Assembly: GCF_001591685.1 (NCBI RefSeq)
Contig: NZ_BCVJ01000002.1
Span: 1 to 64,000, forward strand
DNA from: Ligilactobacillus murinus DSM 20452 = NBRC 14221
GTDB taxonomy: Bacteria > Bacillota > Bacilli > Lactobacillales > Lactobacillaceae
Direction: 5' to 3'
DNA: 64,000 bases
The notes under the pieces were generated by a model. That model was not told the DNA's origin. It saw nothing but the letters and a program-made list of their open reading frames with translations, and did not search any database. This document shows, piece after piece, positions 26,632 through 35,070 of the stretch. A program made the translations under genes and the position numbers. Numbering within the stretch: position 1 is the stretch's first letter; every line of letters begins with the position of its first letter.

Positions 26632-28947
26632 TTATTGTGGTGGATTTCCACTGTCAGTTGTCTGATTCTCCGCTTGTGAGTCAGGTTCGGCTGGTGGTGT
26701 AGAATTTGCTGAACTAGAATTATCGTCGGTCGATTGCGAAGGCTGACTTGACGAGTGACTCTCAGAGCTACTTGAACTTGAAGAAGTTTCTGAAGAACTT
26801 TCTGAGCTAGCTGAACTTTCCGAGCTTGAAGAAGATTCAGACGATGAACTCGAAGTTTCTGAAGAACTTGAGCGACTAGAACTTGAACTACCAGAAAGTT
26901 CCGAGCTTGGAGCAGCAGAACCAGCCAAGTAAAGTTGACGGACACCATTGATATAGCGAACATAGACGTTGCTTGGTTTGCGCCAATCGGTGTTGGTCTT
27001 TCCTTGCGACATGTAGGTCATGATGTTCTTATAGAAAAGTGATGCTAAAGCAACGGAATTGTTATCCAAGTAATTACCCGCTTCGTATTGGTGGTCATAA
27101 CCGACCCAAACAGAGACAGAGTAGTGTTTGGTATAACCGTTGAACCAAGAATCCATTGTAGCATTATCAGGGAATTTAGCTGAGATATCAGATGGGTAAG
27201 CGTTAGTCCCAGTCTTACCGGCTTGATATAAACCGCTGATATTAGCTCGAGTACCTGTTCCTTCAGGTGAAGTAATAACACCTTTGAGCATATCGGTGAT
27301 CATATAAGCTGTTGATGACTGCATGACTTGTTTACCAGAACTTGAAAATTCTTTGCGTTCGCCATCACCAGTTACGATCTCTTTGATATATTGTGGTTGG
27401 TAATAAGTCCCACCATTGGCAAAGGCCGCATAAGCTGCAGCATTTTGGAGAGTCGAAGAAGGTAACCCGATACCGTTTTGATATTCTAGGGTCTTATCGT
27501 AGTTAAAGCCCATTTGTGAAATGAAGTTTTGAGCTTTTGTGATCCCCACTGCGGCTAAAGCCCGGATCGCAGGGACGTTACGTGATTCGACCAAAGCTTG
27601 GCGCATCGTCATCAGGCCTTTGTATTGGTGGTCAAAATCGTATAGTTGAATATTTGTTCCAGGGTAAACATAACGATTGTCTTTGATCGGATGATACGTA
27701 GCCCAATCGAGATATTCGATCGCAGGTGCATAATCCATCAAAGGCTTAGCCGTAGAACCATTTGTCCGATCAGTTTGAACGGCACGATTGAGTCCAAAGG
27801 TAACATCGCCAGTCTTACGTCCACCAAGCATCGCGACCACATTACCATTATCTGGATCGATCACAGTTGAAGCAACTTGGATATTGTCATCGGGGAAGTT
27901 CAAATATTCATCGCTATTTGCGATCTCATAGAGACGTTTTTGGATCGCCATGTCTAAATTAGTGTAGATCTGTAAGCTGTCTTTATAAGGATCATAGCCT
28001 TTCTTCTTAGCTTCTTCGATAACTTGTTTGATATATGGATCAGCGATCTTTTCAGTTGAGGTCACAGTTTTTGAAGTGTTCTTCTCAACTAGACCAGTGG
28101 TGATGCTTTCTTGTTTAGCTTCGTTAGCTTGAGCTTGGGTGATCTTTTTATTAGCGACCATCGCATTTAAAACATCATCCCGACGCTTTTTAGCAAATTC
28201 TGGATTAGTATAAGGATTGTAAGAGGATGGGGCATTTGGGATCCCAGCGATCAAAGCTGTTTGAGCTAAGTTTAATTTATCCAATGTCTTACCAAAATAG
28301 TATTTAGACGCAGTCTGCATCCCGTAACATCCGTCACCCATGAAGACTTTATTGACATAGAAAGTCAAAATTTGATCTTTGCTGTATTGGCGGTCCATAT
28401 TGATGGCTAGCCAAGCTTCTTGGGCTTTACGCTTGATCGTTTGGTCAGAGCGCTTGGTCGAGAAGTAGGAGAGTTTGATCAATTGCTGATCTAATGTACT
28501 CCCACCTTGTAATCCAGCTGAACCAGACGCATTAGACATTGCAGCTGATACGATCCGCCATGGGTCGACCCCATGATGCTTATAGAAACGACGGTCCTCG
28601 ATCGAGATGACCGCATCTTTTAATTGCTGTGGGATGTCTTTTTCTGCAACATAGGTCCGGTTTTCGGTCCCTAAAGACATGATCTTTTTGCCATTTGAAT
28701 CATAAATGACCGTTGAACCGGCACTTTCAAGCTGTTGCTCACTTAATTTAGGAGCACTGCTTGCATAGACAAAAAAGACGGTGACTCCAACCACTAAAGC
28801 AGCTACTAGGGCGACTGCAAAGGATATTAAGATCTTGAGCCACATTGGCTTTTTGCCAGCGCGTGAAGCTTTTTTCTTACCGCTACGCTTTAAACGACCA
28901 TTTTTCTTCGGGCCATTTGTGCGCGAGTATTTCGGATTTTTATCCAT
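26632..28947 (-). CDS. Class A penicillin-binding protein 1A
   Basis: A 771-residue bifunctional peptidoglycan synthase: short basic cytoplasmic tail, transmembrane helix (about 37-63), glycosyltransferase family 51 domain (SIEDRRFYKHHGVDP, GGSTLDQQLIK), then the transpeptidase with GSTAKPL (nucleophile Ser), SRN and KTGT. It ends in a roughly 90-residue low-complexity Ser/Glu tail, presumably a wall-spanning extension. The start at 28947 (MDKNPKYS) is preferred to the ATG at 28980 because the shared leader aligns through 28961-28973, which is noncoding in the mvaD copy. There is no clear ribosome site directly before 28947. Downstream partner of recU as in Bacillus (recU-ponA). Confidence 0.93.
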   Translation of the reverse strand: MDKNPKYSRTNGPKKNGRLKRSGKKKASRAGKKPMWLKILISFAVALVAALVVGVTVFFVYASSAPKLSEQQLESAGSTVIYDSNGKKIMSLGTENRTYVAEKDIPQQLKDAVISIEDRRFYKHHGVDPWRIVSAAMSNASGSAGLQGGSTLDQQLIKLSYFSTKRSDQTIKRKAQEAWLAINMDRQYSKDQILTFYVNKVFMGDGCYGMQTASKYYFGKTLDKLNLAQTALIAGIPNAPSSYNPYTNPEFAKKRRDDVLNAMVANKKITQAQANEAKQESITTGLVEKNTSKTVTSTEKIADPYIKQVIEEAKKKGYDPYKDSLQIYTNLDMAIQKRLYEIANSDEYLNFPDDNIQVASTVIDPDNGNVVAMLGGRKTGDVTFGLNRAVQTDRTNGSTAKPLMDYAPAIEYLDWATYHPIKDNRYVYPGTNIQLYDFDHQYKGLMTMRQALVESRNVPAIRALAAVGITKAQNFISQMGFNYDKTLEYQNGIGLPSSTLQNAAAYAAFANGGTYYQPQYIKEIVTGDGERKEFSSSGKQVMQSSTAYMITDMLKGVITSPEGTGTRANISGLYQAGKTGTNAYPSDISAKFPDNATMDSWFNGYTKHYSVSVWVGYDHQYEAGNYLDNNSVALASLFYKNIMTYMSQGKTNTDWRKPSNVYVRYINGVRQLYLAGSAAPSSELSGSSSSSRSSSSETSSSSSESSSSSESSASSESSSETSSSSSSSESHSSSQPSQSTDDNSSSANSTPPAEPDSQAENQTTDSGNPPQ

Positions 28948-29125
28948 AACGATGCTGCTACTATACAAATGTGGAATCATAAAATATATGATCAGAAAGA
29001 ATATAGCGTTCCTTTCTTAATTTTAGTTACTACAGTTATATAGTGATAAAGTGTAGTTTAGGCAAATTGCCTGACTGGGTCATTGTAAGTATCAGTCACA
29101 CATTTTTAACTTTCTAACTGATATA
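28948..29125 (-). promoter_or_regulatory. Structured leader shared with mvaD
   Basis: Second copy of the leader at 16436-16557. Block 1 (29091-29122) is 31/32 identical. Block 2 (28990-29016) holds AGAAAGGA-ACG-CTATAT and CTTTCTGATC. Block 3 (28961-28973) holds CACATTTGTATAG. Here the inner hairpin is ATCATA-TATTT-TATGAT, different in sequence from the mvaD copy but at the same place, and CTATA again pairs with TATAG. Between blocks 1 and 2 there is an extra stretch with an AGGCAA/TTGCCT palindrome. Compensating hairpin sequences favour conserved RNA structure. Confidence 0.6.
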
Positions 29126-29159
29126 GCTAACTGTATTTATCCACTAGGGAAACATTGAA

Positions 29160-29762
29160 CTACTTTTTAAGCAGTAGATCAACGTAATTTAGATATGGGA
29201 TACGGGGCCGGAGCGCATAATCGATCTCAAAGCCATCGCGTTCGATCACTGCTTTTGGGATCGATTTGCGCCCAGTTGCTTGGGCATCCCAGTAATCAAA
29301 TAAAATATCAGCCGGCATCAAAAACACCTGATCAGTTGTGACGAATTTAACGATCGTAAAGCAGATACCAGCTTGATCTTGACATGCTTTCATGTGTTTT
29401 ATCTGGTGAGCATGAAAGTTACTGAGCGGAAATGAGGTCTTATTTTTAGTCTCTTTTGCTTCAAAATCAAGATAATGACCACGATAGACACCATTGTAAT
29501 CAGTGGTAGAAGCTTGTTTGAAATAAGCTTTTTTGATCACTGCGGCGCTACGTTTGGGATAATAAACATCAACGATCTGGATCGGTGTCGGCTTTTTGTG
29601 AATGACCGCGATCCCAGCTGAAAGATAGTATTTGTTGCTTTCGTTTATTTCATCTTCTAACGACATTCCGCGCTTTCCATAAATAGTATTGTTGGCGCGG
29701 CTTTTTTTACTCGCACTATTTTTAGTAGTGAACAAGCCGCCGTTTGGATAGTGGATTGCCAT
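29160..29762 (-). CDS. recU: Holliday junction resolvase RecU
   Basis: A 200-residue Holliday-junction-specific endonuclease of Firmicutes. It shows the N-terminal stalk region (KRGMSLEDEINESNKYY), the catalytic region TDYNGVYRGHYLDFEAKET (about residues 88-106, with Asp, Asp, Glu, Lys) and QIKHMKACQDQAGICF. Acts in recombination repair and chromosome segregation. First gene of recU-pbp1A, with the shared leader in the gap to pbp1A. Confidence 0.95.
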   Translation of the reverse strand: MAIHYPNGGLFTTKNSASKKSRANNTIYGKRGMSLEDEINESNKYYLSAGIAVIHKKPTPIQIVDVYYPKRSAAVIKKAYFKQASTTDYNGVYRGHYLDFEAKETKNKTSFPLSNFHAHQIKHMKACQDQAGICFTIVKFVTTDQVFLMPADILFDYWDAQATGRKSIPKAVIERDGFEIDYALRPRIPYLNYVDLLLKK

Positions 29763-29894
29763 AGATAAATATCACGCTCCTATCCGGTTAATTATAACAA
29801 ATTTAAACAGTTATTGGCAAAAAGTTGGGTGAAATTTAAAGCAAAAGATTTGTGGTATTATAAGGTAAAGAAAATATTTTGTGAGGTGAAATGC

Positions 29895-30443
29895 GTGCGT
29901 TTATGGGTAAGTGGCTATCGAAGTTACGAACTAGGGGTCTTTAAATTAGATGACCCCAAGATCGAAGTTTTAAAGTATTGTTTGCGTAAAAATTTTATGC
30001 AAAATGCTGATATGGGGCTTGAGTGGATCATTTCTGGAGGCCAATTGGGGATCGAACAATGGGCGTTAGAAGAAGCAGTTTCTTTTACTAAAGAATATGT
30101 AGGCGTCAAGACCGCATTGATGTATCCTTATACAGAATTTTCCAAAAATTGGCAAGAAGATAAGCAGATACAGCTAGCACAGTTAGAACAACAAGTTGAT
30201 TTTTGTGCTAGCGTAAGTAAACAACCATATAGTTCACCAATGCAGTTGAAAAATTACCAACAATTTATGCTAGCACATACGGATAAAGCGGTCTTGATCT
30301 ATGACCAAGAACATCCCGGCAAGCCAAAATTTGACTATGAAGCGATCAAACGTTATCAACAGACACATACTTATGAGCTTGAGGTGATCGATATGTATCA
30401 GCTTCAAGATGAGGCAGAACAGTATTTAGAGCAAAAATACTAA
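29895..30443 (+). CDS. ypsA: YpsA/DUF1273 family (SLOG) protein
   Basis: A 182-residue SLOG-superfamily protein: RLWVSGYRSYELGVF at the N-terminus, EWIISGGQLGIEQWALEEA in the middle and the C-terminal SKQPYSSPMQLKNYQQFMLAHTDKAVLIYD. Bacillus and staphylococcal YpsA influence cell division and sit beside gpsB; here the pair has been split by a phage remnant. The GTG at 29895 has GAGGTG upstream and starts at the conserved RLWVSGYR. The exact biochemical role is unknown. Confidence 0.9.
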   Translation: MRLWVSGYRSYELGVFKLDDPKIEVLKYCLRKNFMQNADMGLEWIISGGQLGIEQWALEEAVSFTKEYVGVKTALMYPYTEFSKNWQEDKQIQLAQLEQQVDFCASVSKQPYSSPMQLKNYQQFMLAHTDKAVLIYDQEHPGKPKFDYEAIKRYQQTHTYELEVIDMYQLQDEAEQYLEQKY

Positions 30444-30451
30444 TAGGTTGA

Positions 30452-30502
30452 TTCAAGAGCACTAAAAACTGATCATTAGTTGTTTTAGTGCTCTTGATTT
30501 GT
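30452..30502 (+). terminator. Intrinsic terminator after ypsA
   Basis: TCAAGAGCACTAAAA and its exact complement surround a 15-base centre that itself contains CTGAT/ATTAG, followed by TTTG. It ends ypsA transcription and marks the last native sequence before the phage remnant. Confidence 0.82.
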
Positions 30503-30578
30503 ACATGTGATCAATTAGTATTAACCATGATTTATCGAAAAAGTCAGTCATGAATCAGTCAGAAATTTACAAAGCTAA

Positions 30579-31715
30579 CGAATTTGTCCAGAAGAGTTAG
30601 GAAACAAATCATTATCTTGGTTCAATGTATCACGCAAAATGGATAGTGTGATCGCTCGTGTTTGGAAAGAGTCCTGCATTTATGGCAGGGCTTATTTTTA
30701 TGTCTACAGTCACGATAGCGAGATCTATGTTACTGATGTTTAACCACTCGATACCTTTGTGATCTACGACAATACAGTAGCACATAAGCCACTGTATGCA
30801 GTTCGCTATGGTCATATCGGTTCAGCTAATTATAAGCTCACAGTTTTTTCTGAGCATTACTAATGGGAGTCTGATACTAGTCGGAATACAAGTAATTTCG
30901 GTGCCCGGACAGCTAACCCGTTTGGGATGATCCCGATAATCGAAGCAGTGGAAAACGATGAGCGCCTAAGCGTGATCAAGAATGTTTTACCGCTGATTGA
31001 TGAGATAGACAAGGCGATGTCTGAGAAAGCAAATGATGTTGATTATTTTGCTGATGCATACATGAAAGTCTTAGGGGCGATCCTTAGTGAAGATGATCTT
31101 GAAAATTTGCGCAACTATCGGATCATCGATCTGAAGTCTAGAGAAAGTGATGATCCAAGCGAAACACCAGAAAGCTTAGATATTGACTTTTTATCTAAAC
31201 CAAATGCTGATGAGACGCAAGCAAATCTGATCGATCGGATCGTTGACAACCTATATCAAGTTTCGATGATAACTAACTTGAACGACAAAGATTTTGGTAA
31301 TTCAACTGGTGTGGCACTCGAAATGAAGTACAAGCCGATGCTAAACCTAGCTACTCTCAAGTCTCGTGGTTTTACGGAGTCGCTGAAAGATATGTATCAA
31401 GTCGTATTTGCGTCAGATCTGATCGAAAACATCATTCGAGAAGCGTGGAAAGACGTTGATATCAATTTCCAATACGACCTACCACACGATACGCTTTCAG
31501 AAACTCAAACGGCACAGATCTTAGCCAACCTGGTATCAAGTGAGATTTGGCTTAAGACGCTGTCTATCGTTAATGATCCACGCCAGGAACAAGAACGAAT
31601 GGATCGAGAGAAAAACGAGCAGATTAAGGCAAATATGCAAGTGCTGAAGCAGACAAATGCTTTTACGGATGGTGATGCAAATGCAAACAGTCGAACAAGT
31701 CAAGAAAAGGATTGA
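30579..31715 (+). pseudogene. Phage portal protein (SPP1 Gp6 type), disrupted
   Basis: One reading frame from about 30579 to 31715 reads as a portal protein but is interrupted by TAA at 30741 and TAA at 30861. Before the first stop it reads WKESCIYGRAYFYVYSHDSE; between the stops PLDTFVIYDNTVAHKPLYAV; after the second NPFGMIPIIEAVENDERLSV, then LPLIDEIDKAMSEKANDVDY and GVALEMKYKPM, all typical of the SPP1/A118 portal family. The N-terminal roughly 100 residues are missing. The intact last part (from 30927, 262 codons) is only the C-terminal half and cannot form a working portal. Confidence 0.85.
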
Positions 31716-33214
31716 TTATCTGCTCGAACGTGATCAAGCAACTGAAGCTGAGATCGAAAAAGTATACAACGAAGCGGTCGATACTTTGCGTGCGATCGTG
31801 AGCGATGTGCACAATCGTTATGCTGTTGATGGCGTGGTCGTGCCAGCTAATTTGTATGGTAAGGTCACAGTAAAAGACATGCTTTTACTCAAACAACAGT
31901 ATGACAAGCTCCCAGATGACCTATCAGCGTCAGAACAAGACCGAGTGGACTTATTACACTGCGATGAGTCAAACGTCGCCTAAAGGGCTGATAACGGCTT
32001 TGGTGGGGATGGCTCTTATCGCTGTTGTTCACAAAGTCGGAAAGATCATCGATAAGAATAACCAGACTGCAGTCAAAGAAGAGATCGCCTATCAAGCAAA
32101 GCATGAAGATATCCCTAAAATGTCAGTCAAGAAGTATGCTAGCCCAGAGTTCAAAGTCAAGACAGGAAAAGACTTTATTCCCTGGACTGAGCGAGTATTG
32201 ACAGATCACGATCAAGCTGTCAACCGGATCAGCAATGTGATCAATGGCATGGTATCGCAAGGAATGCGTGCAGAAGATATCGCAAATCATTTTTATCCGG
32301 GAAATGCGGAAAGTATGCGTGCTGATAATATTCCTAAGATCATTAGGGATGCGACAGTCAAAGCTAAGCGAACAGCTCGGACTGAAGCAGCTGCACGAGA
32401 AGATGCTATCACTGAGCAAAGTTTTAAAGCAAATGGTGTAAAGTATTATGACTGGGTCACAGAACCGGGAGCATGTAAAATCTGCACTAACTGGGCTATC
32501 TCAGGGCCGTATAAAGTTGGTGATGAGTCCAGTCCGCGAGTTCCCGGTAGTTCGCACCCTAATTGTCGGTGTAGGAGAATTAGATCAGAAAGTTTGGAAT
32601 TCTTAAAGCAAGAGGAAACAACTCGTATTACTCGTAAAAAATATGATGGTGTAACACTTTCCGAAGTTTTGGCGGTAAACAGAAAACTGGTCAATTCATA
32701 TAAATTTCATGATAAATTCTCTAAGCTGGATTTACCAAAAAAAGTTCAAGAGTCTATTTATCAAGTGTCTATGAAGATATTAGAAAATAGAGATGGTTCT
32801 ATCGGAGAAGATATAGCAGCGATTGATAGTAGATCAGGGAAAGTTCTTTTTATCAATCAAGATTCAAATGCAGAAGGAAAGGTAAATCCTACTCCTGAGC
32901 AGTACGAAAAAATTATGAATAATAACAGTAAAGTGGTTTTGGTCCATACTCACCCTGGAAACGGGAGACCTTCAATTGCCGACATATTAACCTTAGAACG
33001 TGGTGAAAAATATGTGCATAGTTCAGTGATTGTAGGGCATAAAGGCGCCGTATATGAAATCTCATTACGTAAAGATAAGAAATTTGAACTTGAAAAAGCT
33101 TACAACAAAGCTTACAATGAACTTGTAAGGAATGGTAATTCTTCGCAAATTTCAAAATTGAAGGCGACAGATATTTTGTATAATGAGAGGTACTTTAACC
33201 ATGACAAATACTAA
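31681..33214 (+). pseudogene. Phage minor head protein with C-terminal JAMM domain, frameshifted
   Basis: Starts at ATG 31681, overlapping the portal end. The N-terminal part (IDYLLERDQATEAEIEKVYN) is in one frame to about 31950; the family sequence continues in another frame from there (YTAMSQTSPKGLITALVGMA), so a small indel near 31950-31965 splits the gene. The second part has the Mu-F-like head morphogenesis domain with zinc-knuckle-like CKICTNWA and HPNCRCRRI, then a C-terminal domain with HTHPGNGRPSIADI, which matches the JAMM/MPN metalloprotease pattern HxHP-SxxD, plus an upstream Glu. Such C-terminal extensions of MuF proteins are often toxins. A 437-codon frame from 31901 remains open, so a shortened protein is possible. 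Confidence 0.75.
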
Positions 33215-33377
33215 AATAAGTTCTACTAACTATGATTGGTTAGCAATTGACGATACTGAATACTATCATTTGCCTGATGAAGAAGGGACAGACTTAGAAA
33301 AAAGTTTCATTCAAAAAGTGGAGAATAATCCCGAATATGCCAAAAAATGGCAAGAGTTTATAGAAGATTACAGTTGA
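33201..33377 (+). CDS. Small acidic protein, candidate immunity protein
   Basis: A 58-residue, strongly acidic protein (DDTEYYHLPDEEGTDLEK near the middle) whose ATG overlaps the end of the minor-head/JAMM gene by 14 bases, with GAGAGGT upstream. The position directly behind a polymorphic-toxin-like C-terminal domain, the size and the charge suggest an immunity partner. No family was recognised; function is inference. Confidence 0.5.
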   Translation: MTNTKISSTNYDWLAIDDTEYYHLPDEEGTDLEKSFIQKVENNPEYAKKWQEFIEDYS

Positions 33378-33380
33378 TTT

Positions 33381-33405
33381 GCACTCGTGGTTGGGTGCTT
33401 TTTTA
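33381..33405 (+). terminator. Hairpin terminator, first copy
   Basis: GCAC and GTGC (with TCG/TGG partly pairing) around GTGGT, then TTTTTT. It is part of a repeated cassette: the same hairpin and following ribosome site recur at 34281-34306 ahead of the second YjcQ-type copy. Confidence 0.6.
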
Positions 33406-33423
33406 GTACGCGGAGGGGTGAAT

Positions 33424-33762
33424 ATGAAGTCTAATTCCTATGCTCGAGTAGCATGCAAGATCTTGAAATATCTAAATGACTGTTACGAAAACGGCTTAGA
33501 AGCTAGTATTGATAGTCTAAACGCAAATATGTTAGGTATTTCAGATCGGCAGTTCTATCAGACTATGAAAATGCTGTCTGATGATGGTTACGTTAAGGGA
33601 GTTGAGTTTATGGATGTTGTTCCACCAGAAAACAGTGTACTCAATCATCCGAGAAACTGGCACATTACTAGCCAAGGTATCCAGTATCTGGAAGAAAATT
33701 CACTAATGCAAAAGGCTTACAAAGTAGCCAAAGAAGCTAGAGACTGGTTACCGTTGATATGA
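33424..33762 (+). CDS. YjcQ-family phage protein
   Basis: A 112-residue winged-helix-like protein: RVACKILKYLNDCYENGLEA, GISDRQFYQTMKMLSDDGYV and the C-terminal NHPRNWHITSQGIQYLEENS are typical of YjcQ-type proteins found in prophages. ATG at 33424 with GGAGGGGTG upstream. Its stop overlaps the start of the next small gene (ATGA). A mutated copy lies at 34326-34517. It may be a regulator; no direct evidence. Confidence 0.7.
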   Translation: MKSNSYARVACKILKYLNDCYENGLEASIDSLNANMLGISDRQFYQTMKMLSDDGYVKGVEFMDVVPPENSVLNHPRNWHITSQGIQYLEENSLMQKAYKVAKEARDWLPLI

Positions 33763-33961
33763 ACAAGCAGGGAGAACTCTGAAGAAGTTAAATGAAATCG
33801 AAGAAAAAGAAAGACTAGCGGAATACGGTGCTAGTCTAACGATCTTGATCATTATTTTGGTGGGGTTATTTGTCTTTACTTACGGTTTGATATGGTCCTT
33901 AGCATATGAGCCTGAGAACTATTATCTAAATAATATCAAAAATGGAAGGAAGTTATATTAA
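33760..33961 (+). pseudogene. Small membrane protein gene with a frameshift
   Basis: An ATG overlapping the YjcQ stop begins MNKQGEL and then meets TGA at 33781. One base earlier in frame the sequence continues as KKLNEIEEKERLAEYGASL, then a clear transmembrane helix (TILIIILVGLFVFTYGLIW) and ends at TAA 33959-33961, overlapping the next ATG by one base. The simplest reading is one small membrane protein (about 66 residues) broken by a one-base deletion near 33779. A non-standard CTG start at 33779 is an alternative. Confidence 0.55.
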
Positions 33962-34275
33962 TGGAATTTGAGAACTTTAAGTTTAGTTTGACTGAATACG
34001 AATTAGATGAAAATGTTCCTGCAATTGATATTGATTTTCCTAACTGGAATGGTGGCGGTTATCGTGATGAACTAGAAATTCCAGGAGATTCACTTTCGAT
34101 AGTATTTCTAGAATGGACAGAATACGATGGAGGCGAGATTTGTTCTATTCAAGTTGTTGATCCCGAAGCATTTTTAAAAGCACCTGAATTGGATGATATT
34201 GAGGTCAACGGTTATAATGTCAAGGAACTCATTAGGGTAGCATATCGTCGATTGAACATTGAACGATTAGTTTAA
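33961..34275 (+). CDS. Acidic orphan protein (immunity-like)
   Basis: A 104-residue acidic protein, no recognised family. It has a beta-rich pattern (DELEIPGDSLSIVFLEWTEY, ICSIQVVDPEAFL) and a helical C-terminus. GGAAGGA precedes its ATG, which overlaps the stop of the preceding frame. Small acidic orphans in this position behind MuF-toxin genes are often immunity proteins, but this is inference. Confidence 0.5.
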   Translation: MEFENFKFSLTEYELDENVPAIDIDFPNWNGGGYRDELEIPGDSLSIVFLEWTEYDGGEICSIQVVDPEAFLKAPELDDIEVNGYNVKELIRVAYRRLNIERLV

Positions 34276-34280
34276 CTTCT

Positions 34281-34306
34281 AAGCACTCGTCGTCGGGTGC
34301 TTTTTT
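34281..34306 (+). terminator. Hairpin terminator, second copy
   Basis: AAGCACTCG-TCGT-CGGGTGCTT followed by TTTT. Second copy of the hairpin at 33381-33405, and the better paired of the two. Confidence 0.7.
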
Positions 34307-34325
34307 AGTACACGAAGGGATGAAT

Positions 34326-34517
34326 GTGAAGGATGATTCCTATGCTCGAGTAGCATTCAAGATCTTGAAATACCTAATGATTGTTACGAAAACAGATTAA
34401 AAGCTAGTATTGATAGTCTAAACGCAAATATGTTTGGGCATTTCAGATCGGCAGTTCTATTAGACTATGAAAATGCTGTCTGATGATGGTTACGTTAAGG
34501 AAGTTGAGTTTATGGAT
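34326..34517 (+). pseudogene. YjcQ-family gene, truncated second copy
   Basis: Closely matches 33424-33615 but is ruined: one base is missing near 34374 (CTAATGATT against CTAAATGAC), one extra base is present near 34435 (TTTGGGCATTT against TTAGGTATTT), and the codon for Gln has become TAG (TTAGAC). Homology stops at about 34517, after GTTGAGTTTATGGAT. The repeat includes the upstream terminator and ribosome site, so the whole cassette was duplicated. Confidence 0.75.
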
Positions 34518-34635
34518 TTTGTGAAATTTTTATTGACAGTTATGTTGATCTTTGGTACTCGTGACTTTTTGTTGACACTTGCACAAGGATATTTAGCACA
34601 AAAAATGATCGATAAAAAGTATCCAAAAATTTATA

Positions 34636-34665
34636 TTTACAAGTGTCAAATAATTATGCTATAAT
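34636..34665 (+). promoter_or_regulatory. gpsB promoter
   Basis: TTTACA (34636-34641) and TATAAT (34660-34665) are 18 bases apart, 51 bases before the gpsB ATG. This marks the return of native sequence after the phage remnant. Confidence 0.65.
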
Positions 34666-34715
34666 AGACGACGTTATGAGTTAAGTTCCTAATATGCAAA
34701 TGAGGTGCAGTTTCG

Positions 34716-35057
34716 ATGGAAAATGTAAATCTTACGCCTAAGGACATCGTAAATAAGAATTTTTCACGCGGTCTACGCGGTTATGACTCGAATGAAGTTG
34801 ATGAATTTTTGGATCAAGTTATCCAAGATTATGAAGCATACGCTAAAGAAAATCAACGTCTTCAAATGGAGAATGATCGTTTAGTAAGCAAAGTCGATGA
34901 ATTGACAAAGCAAGTTGCGGTCGGTTCTTCGGGTCAAACAGCTCGTCCAACGACGAATATGACTAATATGGATGTTTTAAAGCGGTTGTCTAACTTAGAG
35001 CGACATGTTTTTGGTGCTCAACTTAATGATGATGACGATCGTAGTAATCGTTTTTAA
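34716..35057 (+). CDS. gpsB: Cell division/elongation regulator GpsB
   Basis: A 113-residue DivIVA-like coiled-coil protein. The membrane-binding N-terminal domain reads [29 protein letters not shown], followed by a coiled coil (residues 35-70) and the C-terminal trimerisation segment [16 protein letters not shown]. It coordinates septal and peripheral wall synthesis with class A PBPs, so it is functionally linked to the pbp1A gene 6 kb away. ATGAGGTGCAG upstream gives the ribosome site. Confidence 0.95.
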   Translation: MENVNLTPKDIVNKNFSRGLRGYDSNEVDEFLDQVIQDYEAYAKENQRLQMENDRLVSKVDELTKQVAVGSSGQTARPTTNMTNMDVLKRLSNLERHVFGAQLNDDDDRSNRF

Positions 35058-35070
35058 ATAAGTAAATAAT

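Larger units (their letters stand above)
30503..34630 (+). mobile_element. Decayed phage head-morphogenesis remnant
   Basis: About 4.1 kb between ypsA and gpsB, genes that are adjacent in related Firmicutes. All readable genes are plus-strand: an SPP1-type portal protein with two internal stops, a minor head protein broken by a frameshift and carrying a C-terminal JAMM domain, small orphan genes, and two copies of a YjcQ-type gene, one ruined. No integrase, terminase, capsid or tail genes remain. Edges are approximate: the left one follows the ypsA terminator, the right one precedes the gpsB promoter. Confidence 0.75.

Noticed and set aside
26632-26963. Separate gene in the opposite reading of the Ser/Glu-rich tail of pbp1A
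   Set aside because: An open frame there is produced by the repetitive serine codons of pbp1A; it has no ribosome site and no family likeness.
28948-28980. Start of pbp1A at 28980
   Set aside because: The 33 bases belong to the leader block shared with mvaD, which is noncoding there. Neither ATG has a strong ribosome site nearby, so this remains a preference, not proof.
30630-30815. Minus-strand gene in the portal remnant
   Set aside because: The plus-strand translation matches a portal protein across its stops, so the minus frame is a by-product.
34467-34664. Independent small gene before gpsB
   Set aside because: Its first part is the tail of the broken YjcQ copy and its end runs through the gpsB promoter.
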